Origin: Actinomycetota bacterium
GTDB lineage: Bacteria; Actinomycetota; AC-67
Assembly: GCA_041658565.1 (NCBI GenBank)
Contig: JBAZZY010000020.1
Coordinates: 1 to 48,931 of the forward strand
Direction: 5' to 3'
Length of the DNA: 48,931 nucleotides
Shown here one piece after another: positions 48,878 through 48,931 of the stretch. The first letter of the stretch is position 1. Each line of letters opens with the position of its first letter. A program made the position numbers and the translations under genes. The notes beneath the pieces were generated by a model that made no database searches, was not told the origin of the DNA, and saw only the letters and a program-made list of their open reading frames with translations.

Positions 48878-48931
48878 ATGCCCAAAGCGTTCCCCGAGGA
48901 GTTCCGTCGCGACGTCATCGCCGTGGCTCGC
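48878..48931 (+). CDS. IS3-family transposase OrfA, 5' end only
   Basis: 18 codons to the window edge: MPKAFPEEFRRDVIAVAR. This opening, with PxEFRRDV, is typical of IS3-type OrfA proteins that carry the helix-turn-helix domain. The ATG has GGAAGGAAAGG upstream. Completeness and the OrfB part lie beyond the window. Confidence 0.75.
   Translation, partial: MPKAFPEEFRRDVIAVAR

Overview
The window is high-GC DNA that reads like an uncultured member of the Actinomycetota. The clues are many GTG (and one TTG) starts, dense ATGA/GTGA stop-start overlaps, a Flp/Tad pilus locus, a wax ester synthase/DGAT-family acyltransferase, an AbiEi/DUF559 protein, a DUF6158-like protein, an FmdB zinc ribbon, and a tRNA-Arg gene without an encoded CCA. 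No 16S rRNA or lineage marker is present, so the placement is an inference. Nearly every base is coding, and most genes are on the minus strand.

Layout. (1) 1-6885, minus: Tad pilus operon. Two Flp pilins lead into TadE-like, TadG-like, CpaB, CpaE/TadZ and CpaF/TadA proteins, then a VWA-TadB fusion cut by the window edge. A perfect 14-bp hairpin separates the pilins from the assembly genes. (2) 7139-10816: a lone DnaB-type RecA-fold ATPase (plus), convergent with a NarL-type response regulator and a large multidomain histidine kinase. (3) 11051-20091: housekeeping block with argS, lysA and hom-thrC-thrB (aspartate-family amino acids), plus a WS/DGAT gene and an alpha/beta hydrolase. (4) 20174-23339: tRNA-Arg(CCG), an AbiEi/DUF559 protein, a membrane protein with a duplicated extracytoplasmic domain, FmdB and small ORFs. 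(5) 23340-32042, minus: a branched-chain-amino-acid (HAAT) type ABC transporter operon with an exported protein, a membrane-anchored binding protein, LivH, LivM, LivG, a LivF carrying a large C-terminal transmembrane plus extracytoplasmic extension, and an FGGY sugar kinase. (6) 32410-45147: a cytochrome c region. A minus-strand run of about 9.4 kb encodes a System I maturation set (CcmE, A, B, C, D, F, H and a CcmI-like protein) and then a 441-residue anchored protein, a six-heme NapC/NirT-like cytochrome, a ten-heme cytochrome and two small membrane proteins. A TlpA/ResA thioredoxin is on the other strand, and a cytochrome with 17 CxxCH and two CX3CH motifs is divergent from ccmE. (7) 45309-48931: DUF6158-like protein, an FHA-LuxR fusion, a TetR regulator, a TasA-like/SipW-type signal peptidase/TasA-like fibre locus, and the 5' end of an IS3-type transposase close upstream of it.

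The most interesting unit is region 6. A complete heme-ligation machine is encoded together with a quinol-oxidising cytochrome candidate and two multiheme proteins built from a shared di-heme repeat. This suggests a membrane-to-surface electron conduit in a Gram-positive-type cell. Its CcmE has Cys where the usual heme-binding His sits, and Phe where the nearby Tyr is expected. Second in interest is the LivF fusion. Third are the two surface-fibre loci (Flp and TasA-like), which share the same layout: a stable hairpin directly downstream of the major subunit gene.
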